A stretch of DNA of 64,000 bases from Terrimonas sp. (GCF_003075435.1 NZ_QCZJ01000020.1:1-64000); one strand, 5' to 3'; shown: positions 8,282 through 17,404, numbered from the stretch's first letter. Numbers and translations are program-made. Notes: generated by a model not told the origin, from the letters alone.

Positions 8282-8563
8282 ATAAATAAAAGTACAGGTT
8301 ACGTCTAAAACTTTTAAATTTAATGTAAAAGATTATAATATACAGTAAGTTTTGGGATTCGCCGGGTCAGTAAAGTATATTTCACGCAGCATATACAACA
8401 GGACGAAGCCTTCAAAGAAGCATTCGTGTAAAAGCTGCTGTGCTATAGATGTAGCGGGAAAATTGATCAGCCTATCTTATTATTTTAACCACCCAAAACT
8501 CACGTTAATATATTACATTAGCACATTATTTTCATATTCCTTAGAAACCAATACTTATATTAC

Positions 8564-9829
8564 TTGCATATTATTCGTTATATTTTTTTAGTTCCTGTAT
8601 TTTTTATTCTTGTTACACTGCTATTTGTTTGGGTTAACAGAAGGAGAAAGGCAATGCCGGTTGTTTGGCTTGCGCCCGCACTTATTGCCAAGGTTTTTGC
8701 GGGAATGTTGTATGGATATCTTTATGCGCATTATTTTCCTGTTAGCGATAGCTGGATGTATTTCAGAGAATCTCTCATTGATTATAAAATTCTGCTTAAT
8801 AATCCAACCGAGTTTTTTTCTGTTCATGCCAATACCGGTAGTATTACCGATTTTTTTTCAAATGCTCCTGATGCTTTCTGGAGCAACGCCGGCGAAAACC
8901 TGCTTATTAAGCTGTTGGCAATTTTAAATGTTTTTACCGGAGGCAATTATTATTTAACCAGCATTCTTTTTAATTGTTTTACCTTCTGGGGCTTATATCT
9001 TTTCTATTCACTGGCGCATAAATATTTTCCTGGTAAAGGGTCACTGTTGATAATGTTCATCTTCTTTTTACCGTCATGTTTATTCTGGAACAGTGGGATG
9101 GATAAAGATGGGCTACTGATTTTTTTTGCAGGTACGTGTATGTTTTATTTCGACAAATGCATTACATTAAAAGGAGATGTAAGAAGCGGAGTAATATGCT
9201 TATTCAGTTTTGCAGGCTTATTACTGATGCGCAATCTTACAGCAATTACTTTTTTACCTGCTATACTTGCCTGGCTGCTCTCCTTCAGGAAAAGACGCAA
9301 CGCATACCTTTACTTTGCCGGAGTATATGCAGTTTGTATTGTGCTTTTCTTTTGGTCTGCCAGGTTTCCGGATTCAGCCTATAATCTGCCGTTAAAGTTT
9401 GCAGAAAAACAACACCAGTTTCTTTCTCTTGAAGGCAAATCCAAACTGCAGCTTACCCCACTTGAGCCAACAGTTGCTAGTTATGTAAAAGTATTGCCGG
9501 AAGCATTGAATCATGTTTTCTGGAGGCCATATATCACTGAAATCAAAAGTCCATTTCATTTATTAAGTTTTGCGGAAAATCTTGCAGTGATCGTTATAAT
9601 CGTTCTCGTAATCTGGATTACCCAAAAAAGAACTGCGTTAATACTGCATCAACCCTTTTCGATGTTTTTGCTAACGCTGGCACTTGTTAATTTGCTGAGT
9701 ATCGGATACCTGGTTCCCTTTTCAGGAGCCATTATGCGGTATAAAGCATTTTATGTAGTATGTCTTTTACTGCCTTTTATCAATTGTATAAAAACTACTC
9801 CGGGTAAATCTGCAGAACTATACATTTAA
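8564..9829 (+). CDS. Polytopic membrane protein, possibly GT-C-like
   Basis: A 421-residue integral membrane protein with about ten hydrophobic segments, the first at residues 3-22. Features resembling GT-C membrane glycosyltransferases or EpsG-like proteins are a luminal-type loop with acidic/aromatic residues after the second segment (HYFPVSDSWMYF) and the sequence FFLPSCLFWNSGMDKDGLL, similar to the P-S-x-L-F-W-S-S-G-x-x-K-D pattern of such proteins. I do not recognise a named family with confidence. It lies next to two glycosyltransferase genes, so a role in polysaccharide or glycolipid assembly is a reasonable inference. A strong terminator follows the gene. The 8282-8563 stretch upstream shows no gene or clear signal. 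Confidence 0.65.
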   Translation: MHIIRYIFLVPVFFILVTLLFVWVNRRRKAMPVVWLAPALIAKVFAGMLYGYLYAHYFPVSDSWMYFRESLIDYKILLNNPTEFFSVHANTGSITDFFSNAPDAFWSNAGENLLIKLLAILNVFTGGNYYLTSILFNCFTFWGLYLFYSLAHKYFPGKGSLLIMFIFFLPSCLFWNSGMDKDGLLIFFAGTCMFYFDKCITLKGDVRSGVICLFSFAGLLLMRNLTAITFLPAILAWLLSFRKRRNAYLYFAGVYAVCIVLFFWSARFPDSAYNLPLKFAEKQHQFLSLEGKSKLQLTPLEPTVASYVKVLPEALNHVFWRPYITEIKSPFHLLSFAENLAVIVIIVLVIWITQKRTALILHQPFSMFLLTLALVNLLSIGYLVPFSGAIMRYKAFYVVCLLLPFINCIKTTPGKSAELYI

Positions 9830-9854
9830 TTATATAGCATGTTATTTACATGTT

Positions 9855-9906
9855 AACTATTTTCAAGGAAAATTGCATTTTTCTTGAAAATAGTTATGTT
9901 TTTTTT
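9855..9906. terminator. Strong intrinsic terminator between membrane protein and glutamine synthetase
   Basis: AACTATTTTCAAG (9855-9867) pairs perfectly with CTTGAAAATAGTT (9883-9895), and the A/T-rich sequence inside can extend the stem by several pairs. A run of T follows at 9899-9906. It ends transcription from the 8564 gene before the glutamine synthetase promoter. Confidence 0.8.
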
Positions 9907-9914
9907 GAGGTAAT

Positions 9915-9946
9915 TTGATTTTTTATTTAAAAATGTAATAGGTTTG
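9915..9946 (+). promoter_or_regulatory. Bacteroidota-type promoter of glutamine synthetase III
   Basis: A -7 box TAGGTTTG (9939-9946) matches TAnnTTTG exactly. A -33 TTG lies at 9915-9917, 21 nt upstream, in the accepted spacing range for the primary sigma factor of Bacteroidota. The predicted start is near 9952, leaving a leader of about 45 nt before the ATG at 9999. Confidence 0.65.
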
Positions 9947-9998
9947 CAAATATTTTACTGATTTTAAGATTAGATCACCCATATTAAAATTTTATTAG

Positions 9999-12194
9999 AT
10001 GGAATCACTTAGGTTTAATGCAATCAATCATTTATCCGGCCTGGGAAAAGAAATAATTGTTGAAGGTTCGGAGAAAATCACCAAAATTTTTGGGGAAAAC
10101 GTCTTCACATTAAAAACTGCACGTGAATTTCTCAGCGATGAGGCCTACAAAAGCCTGGCGGCTTCTATCAAAAGCGGCAAAAAAATTGACCGCAATATGG
10201 GTAATCAAATCGGCGCAGGTTTAAGAAGCTGGGCAGAAGCAAAAGGAGTTACTCACTTTACACACTGGTTTCAGCCATTAACCGGCACTGCAGCAGAAAA
10301 ACATGATTCTTTCTTTACATTAAAGGGCGACGGCACTCCTATTGAAGAATTTGACGGCGCAGCGCTTATTCAGCAGGAACCGGATGCATCTTCTTTTCCT
10401 TCAGGTGGTTTGAGAGCAACTTTTGAAGCAAGAGGCTATACTGCATGGGACCCTACTTCACCTATTTTTATTATGAGAATAGGTGATGCAAATACACTTT
10501 GTATTCCAACTATTTTTGTTTCATATACGGGTGAATCACTTGATACTAAAACGCCTTTACTCAGATCAATAGAAGCTTTGAATAAAGCCGCGGTTGATGT
10601 GTGTAACTATTTCGATAAAAATGTAACCAGGGTAATTGCTACCCTTGGCTGGGAACAGGAGTATTTTGTGGTTGATGCCGGTTTGGCAAATGCACGTCCT
10701 GACCTCGTAATGACTGGTCGTACTGTATTTGGTCATGCGCCTGCAAAAGGTCAGCAACTGGAAGATCATTACTTCGGTTCTATTCCTGAAAGAATATATG
10801 CTTTCATGAGAGATTTTGAAGAAGAATCTTATCGCCTGGGCATTCCTTTAAGAACACGCCACAATGAGGTTGCGCCTGCACAGTTTGAGTGTGCGCCAAT
10901 TTTTGAAGAAGCAAATCTTGCAGTAGATCACAATATGCTTTTAATGGATGTAATGATTCGTGTGGCAAGGCGCCATAACCTGGCAGTGCTGCTGCATGAA
11001 AAACCATTTGCGGGTATAAATGGTAGTGGTAAGCACAACAACTGGAGTATGTCAACTGATACAGGTGTAAACCTGCTGGCTCCCGGTAAAACGCCTAAGA
11101 CAAACCTGATGTTCCTTACATTTTTCGTGAACGTTATTAAAGCGGTTGATGATTATGCTGATCTTCTCCGTTCATCTATAGCTTCTGCAGGTAACGATCA
11201 CCGCCTTGGCGCAAACGAAGCACCTCCGGCTATCATTTCTGTATTTATCGGTAAATACCTGAGTGAAATACTGAACGAAATAAAGACAAGAGTAGGCGAC
11301 AACTTCACTGAACAGGATGAGATACTGCTGAAATTAGATATTCACAAAAACATACCTGAGCTGCTGCTCGACAATACAGACCGTAACCGTACGTCTCCTT
11401 TCGCGTTTACAGGTAACAAATTTGAGTTCCGTGCTGTAGGCTCTACTGCAAACTGTGGTATACCTATGACGGTTCTTAACGCGATTATGGCTGATACGCT
11501 TGTTAAATTCAAGAAAGAAGTTGATGCGTTAATTGAAAAAGGTGAGAAAAAAGAAATAGCTATCATGCACGTAATACGTGAATATATAGCAAGCTCTGAA
11601 AAGGTATTGTTTGAGGGAGATGGTTACAGTGATGAATGGCATCACGAAGCGGAAAGAAGAGGTTTGCCTAACGTTAGAACCACTCCGCTTGCACTGGATG
11701 CAATGGTAACAGACAAAGCTAAAACATTGTTTGAAGAATTAAGTATTTACAATCATTCTGAGCTGGAAGCACGCCATGAAATTGAGCTGGAAAAATATAT
11801 AAAGAGAGTACAGATTGAAGCCCGTGTAATGGGTGAACTTTGCACCAGCCATATACTTCCAAGTTCAGTTAAATATCAGAATATTCTTATCAGTAATATT
11901 AAAGGATTGAAAGAATTGGGTTTACCTGAATCATCTTATGCAAACCAATTGCAGATACTGGAAAAAATATCTGAGCATATTGCAGCCGTTGCTGATGGCG
12001 TAGAAAAAATGATTGAAGCAAGAAAAGTGGTAAATAAAATAGATAACACCCGCACAAAAGCAATTGCATACCAGAGCCAGATCAAAGATACATTCTTTGA
12101 TAAGATCCGCTACCATGTAGATAAACTCGAATTACTGGTTGATGATCAATACTGGTTGTTACCCAAGTATCGCGAAATGTTATTTTTAAGATAG
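9999..12194 (+). CDS. glnN: Glutamine synthetase type III
   Basis: A 731-residue type III glutamine synthetase (GSIII/GlnN), which joins ammonia and glutamate to glutamine using ATP in the cytoplasm. The length of about 730 residues fits GSIII (GSI is about 450). The N-terminal GSIII-specific region includes HFTHWFQPLTG and EKHDSFF. The catalytic core includes LGWEQEYFVVD, the glutamate/ammonia region AGINGSGKHNNWSMSTDTGVN, ANEAPPAIISVF and the ATP-binding NRTSPFAFTGNKFEFRAVGS. Bacteroidota rely mainly on this class for nitrogen assimilation. It is a single-gene unit: its own promoter upstream and a bidirectional terminator downstream. Nitrogen control is likely but no operator is recognisable. 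Confidence 0.96.
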   Translation: MESLRFNAINHLSGLGKEIIVEGSEKITKIFGENVFTLKTAREFLSDEAYKSLAASIKSGKKIDRNMGNQIGAGLRSWAEAKGVTHFTHWFQPLTGTAAEKHDSFFTLKGDGTPIEEFDGAALIQQEPDASSFPSGGLRATFEARGYTAWDPTSPIFIMRIGDANTLCIPTIFVSYTGESLDTKTPLLRSIEALNKAAVDVCNYFDKNVTRVIATLGWEQEYFVVDAGLANARPDLVMTGRTVFGHAPAKGQQLEDHYFGSIPERIYAFMRDFEEESYRLGIPLRTRHNEVAPAQFECAPIFEEANLAVDHNMLLMDVMIRVARRHNLAVLLHEKPFAGINGSGKHNNWSMSTDTGVNLLAPGKTPKTNLMFLTFFVNVIKAVDDYADLLRSSIASAGNDHRLGANEAPPAIISVFIGKYLSEILNEIKTRVGDNFTEQDEILLKLDIHKNIPELLLDNTDRNRTSPFAFTGNKFEFRAVGSTANCGIPMTVLNAIMADTLVKFKKEVDALIEKGEKKEIAIMHVIREYIASSEKVLFEGDGYSDEWHHEAERRGLPNVRTTPLALDAMVTDKAKTLFEELSIYNHSELEARHEIELEKYIKRVQIEARVMGELCTSHILPSSVKYQNILISNIKGLKELGLPESSYANQLQILEKISEHIAAVADGVEKMIEARKVVNKIDNTRTKAIAYQSQIKDTFFDKIRYHVDKLELLVDDQYWLLPKYREMLFLR

Positions 12195-12213
12195 TTGAAA
12201 AAGTTATAAAGCT

Positions 12214-12258
12214 GAAGGTGTAGGATAAAGGCATAACAGCCAGGAAACCTACACCTTC
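12214..12258. terminator. Bidirectional terminator between convergent genes
   Basis: GAAGGTGTAGG (12214-12224) pairs perfectly over 11 bp with CCTACACCTTC (12248-12258), with TTTCTT after it on the plus strand. It lies between the convergent glutamine synthetase and PPIase genes and can serve both. Confidence 0.7.
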
Positions 12259-12269
12259 TTTCTTATATA

Positions 12270-12881
12270 CTATCTTCCGTTAGCTCTAAGCACTGTTATT
12301 TCTTTCTTCACTTCATCATCGTAGGTTTTTTTAACGATGTAATGCCAGTCATTTTGGGGTACATCTACAAAAAACACATCATCTTTTTTGTGGTTTTTAA
12401 CTGCTTCCTGGAATTCTTTCGGCATCATCTCCTCTCCAAAAAACCAGCCTGTATCTCCTTTGGTGGTATTGCCATCCATGGTATACTGGTCAGAAAGTTT
12501 ATCAACCGATTCGCCGGCTGCTATTTTTTGTGTGATAACTTTTTTCAGGCTGTCAATTTCAGCAACCGATAAGGAACCTCCGTCAAGAAAAATATACTGG
12601 GCACGATAATTTACTGACTCTGTTCCATCAAGCACCAGATAGGTAACATAACCGACAGAAAATATATCGCCTTTCTTTTGCTTCAGCAATCTCTTGTCTA
12701 TTAATGTTGAATCTTTGCCTAATGTAAGATGCAATAAAGTGGGTTTAAGCGGAGCATTGGCATCAATAAATTTTTGGGCATCCTGCTGTGTTTTTATTTT
12801 TTCAAATTGCTCCCTCACTGTAGGTTGGGCAAAAACAACAATCGAAAAACACAAGAGCAAAAAAGTAAAACCAGTTTTCAT
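12270..12881 (-). CDS. Secreted parvulin-type peptidyl-prolyl isomerase
   Basis: A 203-residue exported protein with a Sec signal peptide (MKTGFTFLLLCFSIVVFAQ, cleavage near residue 18). The C-terminal half matches the parvulin/rotamase fold: YRAQYIFLDGG, LKKVITQKIAAGESVDKLSDQYT, then GDTGWFFGEEMMPKEFQEAV and DVFFVDVPQNDWHYIVKK, the hallmark order of PpiC/SurA-type domains. It probably assists folding of exported proteins in the periplasm. The domain is shorter and more divergent than in PpiC, so catalytic activity is not certain. It forms a single-gene unit converging with glutamine synthetase. Confidence 0.8.
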   Translation of the reverse strand: MKTGFTFLLLCFSIVVFAQPTVREQFEKIKTQQDAQKFIDANAPLKPTLLHLTLGKDSTLIDKRLLKQKKGDIFSVGYVTYLVLDGTESVNYRAQYIFLDGGSLSVAEIDSLKKVITQKIAAGESVDKLSDQYTMDGNTTKGDTGWFFGEEMMPKEFQEAVKNHKKDDVFFVDVPQNDWHYIVKKTYDDEVKKEITVLRANGR

Positions 12882-13080
12882 ATTTGATTCTTTAAATAAA
12901 ATTGAAACTAAAATAAATGATCGCCTTCCGGGTTTAGCAGCAAAAACAGGTTATGAAGATAATGTTTTATCTGTTTTGATTTAATAAGCTTCTGCCAATA
13001 AAATCTTAATTATAGCATGCAGTAACAGCGCAACAGCGATAAAATATTAATCCTGCTATATACCCATTATAATCAAAAAA

Positions 13081-13494
13081 TCAGGACTCAAAGAAATGCC
13101 ATGCGGAAGGACCGCGATCGGAGATTGGAGCAAATTCAGGCATCTCAATATTTATCTGTAACAGGTTGTTTTCTTTAACCTCCACTTTTTCTTTTATCAC
13201 TTTTTTGTACCCTTCTTTTTCAAATATCAGCCTGTATGTGCCAGGTTTCAGCATTATAATAGTATAGCCTCCATTCACATCAGTAGTAACAACTTTTTCT
13301 TTTTTAGATTGACGGATAGCCGTAACATTCACATCTTTCAATGGCTTTTTGCTGTCCATATCAAGCACTACGCCGTTAACCTTATGTGCATCAACATTGT
13401 TTTTTTCAGGTGGATTGGTACATGCTTTTGCATCCGTACCCGCAACAGAAAACGCAAGCAACATTGCAACCCCTAAAATGAATGTTGATTTCAT
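13081..13494 (-). CDS. Secreted CarboxypepD_reg-like domain protein
   Basis: A 137-residue protein with a signal peptide (MKSTFILGVAMLLAFSVAGTDA) and one carboxypeptidase-regulatory-like beta-sandwich: VNGVVLDMDSKKPLKDVNVT, VVTTDVNGGYTIIMLKPGTY, RLIFEKEGYKKV. These domains occur alone or at the N-termini of SusC proteins. I chose the ATG at 13494 because the signal peptide begins there; an ATG 45 bp upstream lies inside the preceding gene. Only 4 bp separate it from the stop codon of the nitronate monooxygenase gene, so the two are probably co-transcribed, although no functional link is evident. Surface or periplasmic location is inferred. Confidence 0.78.
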   Translation of the reverse strand: MKSTFILGVAMLLAFSVAGTDAKACTNPPEKNNVDAHKVNGVVLDMDSKKPLKDVNVTAIRQSKKEKVVTTDVNGGYTIIMLKPGTYRLIFEKEGYKKVIKEKVEVKENNLLQINIEMPEFAPISDRGPSAWHFFES

Positions 13495-13498
13495 AATA

Positions 13499-14446
13499 TT
13501 AAAAATATGTCTTTTTTTCAGTATCTGCAAGTGCTTCATTAAATTCTGTACAAAGGTTATGCATAATGATTGCGGCCGGCAGAATATCCCGTATCAATAT
13601 GCTGGATTGCCCTATCTCCAGTTCCCCCTCTTCCATATCACCTTCAAACATTCCCTTTTTAGCCCGCCCCCTGCCCAAAATATCTTTTAATGTTGCTGCT
13701 GAAGCTCCGGCAGCTTCCGCACGGGCAATTGCTTCAAAAAATTTGTTTTTTATCAGTCGTACGGGTACAAGGCGCTTCATTGACAATTCAGTATCTCCTT
13801 CCGTTGCATTGATCACCGCTTTTTTAAAATTAAGGTGAGAAGACGCTTCTTCACTTGCCACAAAACGGCTGCCTACCTGTACTCCTTCTGCCCCTAATAC
13901 CATAGCGGCAAGCATTTGCCTGCCTGTAGCTATTCCTCCTGCCGCTATTACAGGAATACTAACAGTCCTGCATACCGCAGGAACGAGCACCAACGTGGTT
14001 GTTTCTTCCCTCCCGTTATGCCCACCCGCTTCAAAACCTTCAGCCACCACGGCATCACAGCCAGCCTGCTCGGCTTTTTGGGCAAACCTGGAGCTGCTTA
14101 CCACATGCACTACTTTTATATCATGCTGCTTTAAAACCGGCGTCCAGGTAGCAGGATTGCCGGCAGAAGTAAAAACAACCGGCACTTTTTCTTCAATAAC
14201 AATGTCTATATGTTTATCAATGTCAGGATACAGCAATGGTATATTAACACCAAAGGTTTTGCCGGTAGCTGCTTTACATTTCCTGATATGTTCGCGCAAT
14301 ACATCCGGGTACATACTGCCACTTCCTATCAGTCCCAAACCTCCGGCATTGCTTACCGCCGAAGCCAGCCTCCAGCCACTTGCCCAAACCATTCCTGCCT
14401 GGATTATGGGAAGCTGAATATTAAAAAGTTGCGTAATGCGAGACAA
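13499..14446 (-). CDS. Nitronate monooxygenase family protein
   Basis: A 315-residue TIM-barrel flavoprotein of the nitronate monooxygenase/FabK-like family. The N-terminus LFNIQLPIIQAGMVWASGWRLA holds the FMN-binding glycine region typical of the family (PI-Q-A/G-GM). AEGFEAGGHNGR carries the conserved His of the active site, and VIAAGGIATGRQM plus LGAEGVQVGSRF bind the FMN phosphate. Family members oxidise alkyl nitronates or, in FabK, reduce enoyl-ACP. The absence of nearby fatty-acid genes favours the nitronate monooxygenase side, but the substrate is not certain. It sits in a minus-strand run with a nucleotidyltransferase upstream (30 bp away) and the CarboxypepD_reg gene downstream. Confidence 0.85.
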   Translation of the reverse strand: MSRITQLFNIQLPIIQAGMVWASGWRLASAVSNAGGLGLIGSGSMYPDVLREHIRKCKAATGKTFGVNIPLLYPDIDKHIDIVIEEKVPVVFTSAGNPATWTPVLKQHDIKVVHVVSSSRFAQKAEQAGCDAVVAEGFEAGGHNGREETTTLVLVPAVCRTVSIPVIAAGGIATGRQMLAAMVLGAEGVQVGSRFVASEEASSHLNFKKAVINATEGDTELSMKRLVPVRLIKNKFFEAIARAEAAGASAATLKDILGRGRAKKGMFEGDMEEGELEIGQSSILIRDILPAAIIMHNLCTEFNEALADTEKKTYF

Positions 14447-14476
14447 GATTGGAAATTTGAAATTTGAGATTTTATA
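14447..14476. repeat. Short word repeat GAAATTTGAAATTTGAG
   Basis: A tandem of GAAATTT words fills the short spacer between the nucleotidyltransferase stop codon and the next gene. It resembles the word-repeat intergenic elements elsewhere in this window but has no matching second arm. Confidence 0.35.
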
Positions 14477-15469
14477 TTACCCGAGATCTATCTGCGTATT
14501 GTCTCCGATATTCAGTGAACGTGTTTCTCCTTTAATTTCCGTATCGCTGCCAATCAATGAATCGTGCAGCACCACATCATATAGATTAGCAAAGGAACCT
14601 ATTATAGAATCACGCACAATAGAATAAGTGATTTTAGCGTCCTCCCCTATTGCCACATTAGGGCCAATAATGGAATTACTGATCTCGCAACCTTTGGCAA
14701 TGCTTACCGGCGGCACAATGATCACATTTTCAAATACGTGTTCAGGAGAAATTTTGCCTCCTAATTTTTTCATAAGTATAGCATTGCTGTCAAGCAATGT
14801 ATCAATACGCCCGCAATCAAACCAGTTTTGCACCTTAAATGACTTAAACTGAACACCGCTTAAAATCATGCATTCAAGCGCATCTGTAAGATTATATTCA
14901 TTCCTGGTTTTCTCCGCATCATGAATCATTTTTTCGAGACATGAAAAAAGAAAAGGTGTATCCTTTATTTTGTACAGCCCCACCAAAGCCATATTTGATT
15001 TTGGTATTTGTGGCTTTTCAACCACTTTGCTTATTGAACCATGCTCTCCCATTTCTGCCACACCAAAATTCCTGGGATCATCTACCTTCTTCACTCCAAG
15101 CATTGATTCACTGCTATACACTACCTCTTTTACATCATACTCGCAAATGGTGTCGCCCAAAGCAATGAAAACTTCATCAGATCCAACAATATCTTTTGTA
15201 AGATAAATAGCATGCCCCAACCCCTGCCTTTCATTCTGCAATACAAAATGACAGGTAAGATGCGGGTAATGCTCTTTTACATAATCCTGGATTTTATCGC
15301 CCAGGTAACCTATAATAAAAATAAACTCCTGTATGCCTGCCTCCGCCAATTGATCTACTATAATGCTCAAAACCGATTTTCCGGCAAGTGGTATCAATGC
15401 CTTGGGTTGAGTATAAGTATGTGGACGTAATTTGGTTCCTGCCCCTGCTACAGGTATAATAGCTTTCAT
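14477..15469 (-). CDS. NDP-sugar pyrophosphorylase-like nucleotidyltransferase with beta-helix
   Basis: A 330-residue sugar-phosphate nucleotidyltransferase. The N-terminus MKAIIPVAGAGTKLRPHTYTQPKALIPLAGK is the full signature (GxGT-K/R-L-x-P plus the lysine of PKAL). The domain makes NDP-sugar from NTP and sugar 1-phosphate, with Mg-binding Asp in IALGDTICEYD. The C-terminal 90 residues form left-handed beta-helix turns with hexapeptide spacing (IGPNVAIGEDAKITYSIV). This resembles the long RmlA/GlmU-like enzymes. Possible products are dTDP-glucose, UDP-glucose or a related donor; the nucleotide cannot be read from sequence. It diverges from glyA and leads a minus-strand run with two unrelated genes. 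Confidence 0.85.
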   Translation of the reverse strand: MKAIIPVAGAGTKLRPHTYTQPKALIPLAGKSVLSIIVDQLAEAGIQEFIFIIGYLGDKIQDYVKEHYPHLTCHFVLQNERQGLGHAIYLTKDIVGSDEVFIALGDTICEYDVKEVVYSSESMLGVKKVDDPRNFGVAEMGEHGSISKVVEKPQIPKSNMALVGLYKIKDTPFLFSCLEKMIHDAEKTRNEYNLTDALECMILSGVQFKSFKVQNWFDCGRIDTLLDSNAILMKKLGGKISPEHVFENVIIVPPVSIAKGCEISNSIIGPNVAIGEDAKITYSIVRDSIIGSFANLYDVVLHDSLIGSDTEIKGETRSLNIGDNTQIDLG

Positions 15470-15562
15470 GAATGCGCCGCGTTAATGCTTTAATAATGTG
15501 GAATGCCTTAAAATGTACAATGCTTTAAAACGTGAAAATAGTAAAATTCAAGAATGTTGCCC

Positions 15563-15570
15563 TATTTTTG
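15563..15570 (+). promoter_or_regulatory. -7 promoter box immediately upstream of glyA
   Basis: TATTTTTG matches TAnnTTTG exactly and ends only four bases before the glyA ATG at 15575 (context TATTTTTGCGCCATG). Start of transcription would fall on or next to the start codon, so the mRNA would be leaderless or nearly so. No convincing -33 TTG is seen. The same arrangement occurs before the AraC gene at 44257. Confidence 0.45.
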
Positions 15571-15574
15571 CGCC

Positions 15575-16876
15575 ATGCAAAAAGATACACAGGTATTTGA
15601 CCTGATCAATAAAGAGCTGGAACGCCAGCGCAATGGTATTGAATTAATTGCTTCCGAAAACTTTACTTCGCTGCAGGTAATGCAGGCAATGGGCTCCGTA
15701 CCTACCAATAAATACGCGGAAGGATATCCCGGCAAACGTTTTTACGGCGGGTGCGAAGTAATTGACGAGATTGAAACGCTTGCTATTGAGCGTTTAAAGA
15801 AAATATTTAATGCAAGCTGGGCTAATGTTCAGCCACATAGTGGCGCTCAGGCAAATACTGCCGTATTTTTAGCATGTTTAAAACCGGGCGATAAAATTCT
15901 TGGGCTTGATTTAAGCATGGGTGGCCACCTTACCCACGGAAGCCCGGCAAACTTCAGCGGTAAAAACTACCAGGCGCTGTTTTATGGTGTAAAAAAAGAA
16001 ACCGGCACAGTAGATTATGACCACCTGGAAGCAACCGCACAAAAGGAAAAACCTAAAATGATCATCTGCGGCGCTTCTGCCTACAGCCGCGACTGGGATT
16101 ATAAACGCATCAGGGAAGTTGCTGACAGCATCGGTGCTTTGGTCTTGGCTGATATTGCTCACCCGGCGGGTTTAATTGCAAAAGGATTGCTGAACGATCC
16201 TTTTGAATATTGCCATATTGTAAGTTCAACTACACATAAAACACTGCGCGGCCCCCGTGGCGGCATTATAATGATGCGTAATGATTTTGATAATCCTTTC
16301 GGCGTAAAAGATCCCAAAGGTAATATCCGGCCCATGAGTGCTTTGCTTGACCTTGCTGTATTTCCTGGAATGCAGGGTGGTCCGCTTGAGCATGTTATTG
16401 CTGCCAAAGCTGTGGCATTTGGTGAAATACTAACGGATGATTATACACGCTATGCACAGCAGATCATTCAAAACGCGCAGGCAATGGCCAAAGCTTTTGT
16501 AAGTAAAGGATATGATCTTATCAGTGGTGGTACAGATAACCACCTGATGCTGATAGATCTTCGCAATAAAAATCTTACCGGTAAAAAAGCGCAGGAAACA
16601 TTAGACAAAGCGCATATTACATTAAATAAAAACGCGGTGCCTTTTGATGATAAAAGCCCATTCATTACCTCAGGTATAAGAGTTGGCGTACCGGCTATTA
16701 CTACACGCGGGCTGAAGCAGGAACACATGCAAACTATTGTTGACATGATTGATACAGTATTAACCAATGCCGGCGATGATCAGAAAATCGGAGTAGTGAA
16801 AAATGATGTGCATGAGTTTATGAAAGATTTCCCGTTGTATCCTGAACTGGAGGTAAAAGAAACAGCAATGGCTTAA
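15575..16876 (+). CDS. glyA: Serine hydroxymethyltransferase
   Basis: A 433-residue PLP enzyme that interconverts serine and glycine with tetrahydrofolate, supplying one-carbon units in the cytoplasm. Hallmarks are [10 protein letters not shown] near the start, [40 protein letters not shown] with the PLP-binding Lys222, and the C-terminal [16 protein letters not shown] chose the ATG at 15575 ([11 protein letters not shown]) because it follows the -7 box; an in-frame ATG at 15554 would place its codons within that box. No glycine riboswitch is visible upstream. The DUF4293 gene follows 47 bp downstream on the same strand and may be co-transcribed. Confidence 0.97.
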   Translation: MQKDTQVFDLINKELERQRNGIELIASENFTSLQVMQAMGSVPTNKYAEGYPGKRFYGGCEVIDEIETLAIERLKKIFNASWANVQPHSGAQANTAVFLACLKPGDKILGLDLSMGGHLTHGSPANFSGKNYQALFYGVKKETGTVDYDHLEATAQKEKPKMIICGASAYSRDWDYKRIREVADSIGALVLADIAHPAGLIAKGLLNDPFEYCHIVSSTTHKTLRGPRGGIIMMRNDFDNPFGVKDPKGNIRPMSALLDLAVFPGMQGGPLEHVIAAKAVAFGEILTDDYTRYAQQIIQNAQAMAKAFVSKGYDLISGGTDNHLMLIDLRNKNLTGKKAQETLDKAHITLNKNAVPFDDKSPFITSGIRVGVPAITTRGLKQEHMQTIVDMIDTVLTNAGDDQKIGVVKNDVHEFMKDFPLYPELEVKETAMA

Positions 16877-16923
16877 TGTAAACCGGAAAGTTGTTATTCC
16901 TATTAATATTATAATCATCAATT

Positions 16924-17340
16924 ATGCTACAGCGTATTCAAACAGTATGGCTTTTACTGGCTGGTGTTTTTTCTTTTTTAACTATAAAGTTTCCGATATA
17001 TAACGGCACCAAACTTACTGATGGCATAAGTGAATACACCCCTTTAAGCGCCGGAAGCAATTTGCTTTTATTGATATTAACAGTAGCGCTTGGATTAATA
17101 CCGCTCATTACCATTTTTTTATATAAAAACAGGAGCCTGCAAATAAAGCTTGCATTTGCAGCTTTGGGTATATATATCATCTGTTCTCTCTTTTATTTTA
17201 ATACAATAAAGCATTTTACACAAGGCGCAACAAGTTTCTGGTCAGTATTCTATTTTATGATACCGGTGCTTTTGTTATTTGCGATAAGAGGTATATACAG
17301 AGATCAGAAACTGGTGAAGAGTATTGACAGACTTAGATAG
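16924..17340 (+). CDS. DUF4293 family membrane protein
   Basis: A 138-residue integral membrane protein of the Bacteroidota-specific DUF4293 family. It has four hydrophobic segments at about 7-25, 45-66, 75-95 and 102-120, and begins with the characteristic MLQRIQTVWLLLAG (family members usually open with M-I-Q-R-I-Q-T-[VL]-[WY]-L). Function is unknown in the family. The gene lies downstream of glyA and ends with a long palindromic terminator at 17366-17404. Confidence 0.88.
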   Translation: MLQRIQTVWLLLAGVFSFLTIKFPIYNGTKLTDGISEYTPLSAGSNLLLLILTVALGLIPLITIFLYKNRSLQIKLAFAALGIYIICSLFYFNTIKHFTQGATSFWSVFYFMIPVLLLFAIRGIYRDQKLVKSIDRLR

Positions 17341-17365
17341 CCAACTTTAACCGTATATAATATTT

Positions 17366-17404
17366 ATGAATAAAGCGTGTACATAATGTATACGCTTTAT
17401 TCAT
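17366..17404. terminator. 39-nt near-perfect palindrome, probable terminator
   Basis: ATGAATAAAGCGT (17366-17378) is the exact complement of ACGCTTTATTCAT (17392-17404). Between them GTACAT and ATGTAT pair with one G-U, leaving a single-base loop, so 19 bp of stem form. A short T-rich stretch follows. It lies 25 bp after DUF4293 and is symmetrical enough to act in both directions. Confidence 0.65.

Noticed and set aside
15470-15574. Glycine riboswitch upstream of glyA
   Set aside because: The gap between the divergent genes is about 100 bp, lacks the tandem-aptamer pattern and the -7 box leaves no leader RNA.
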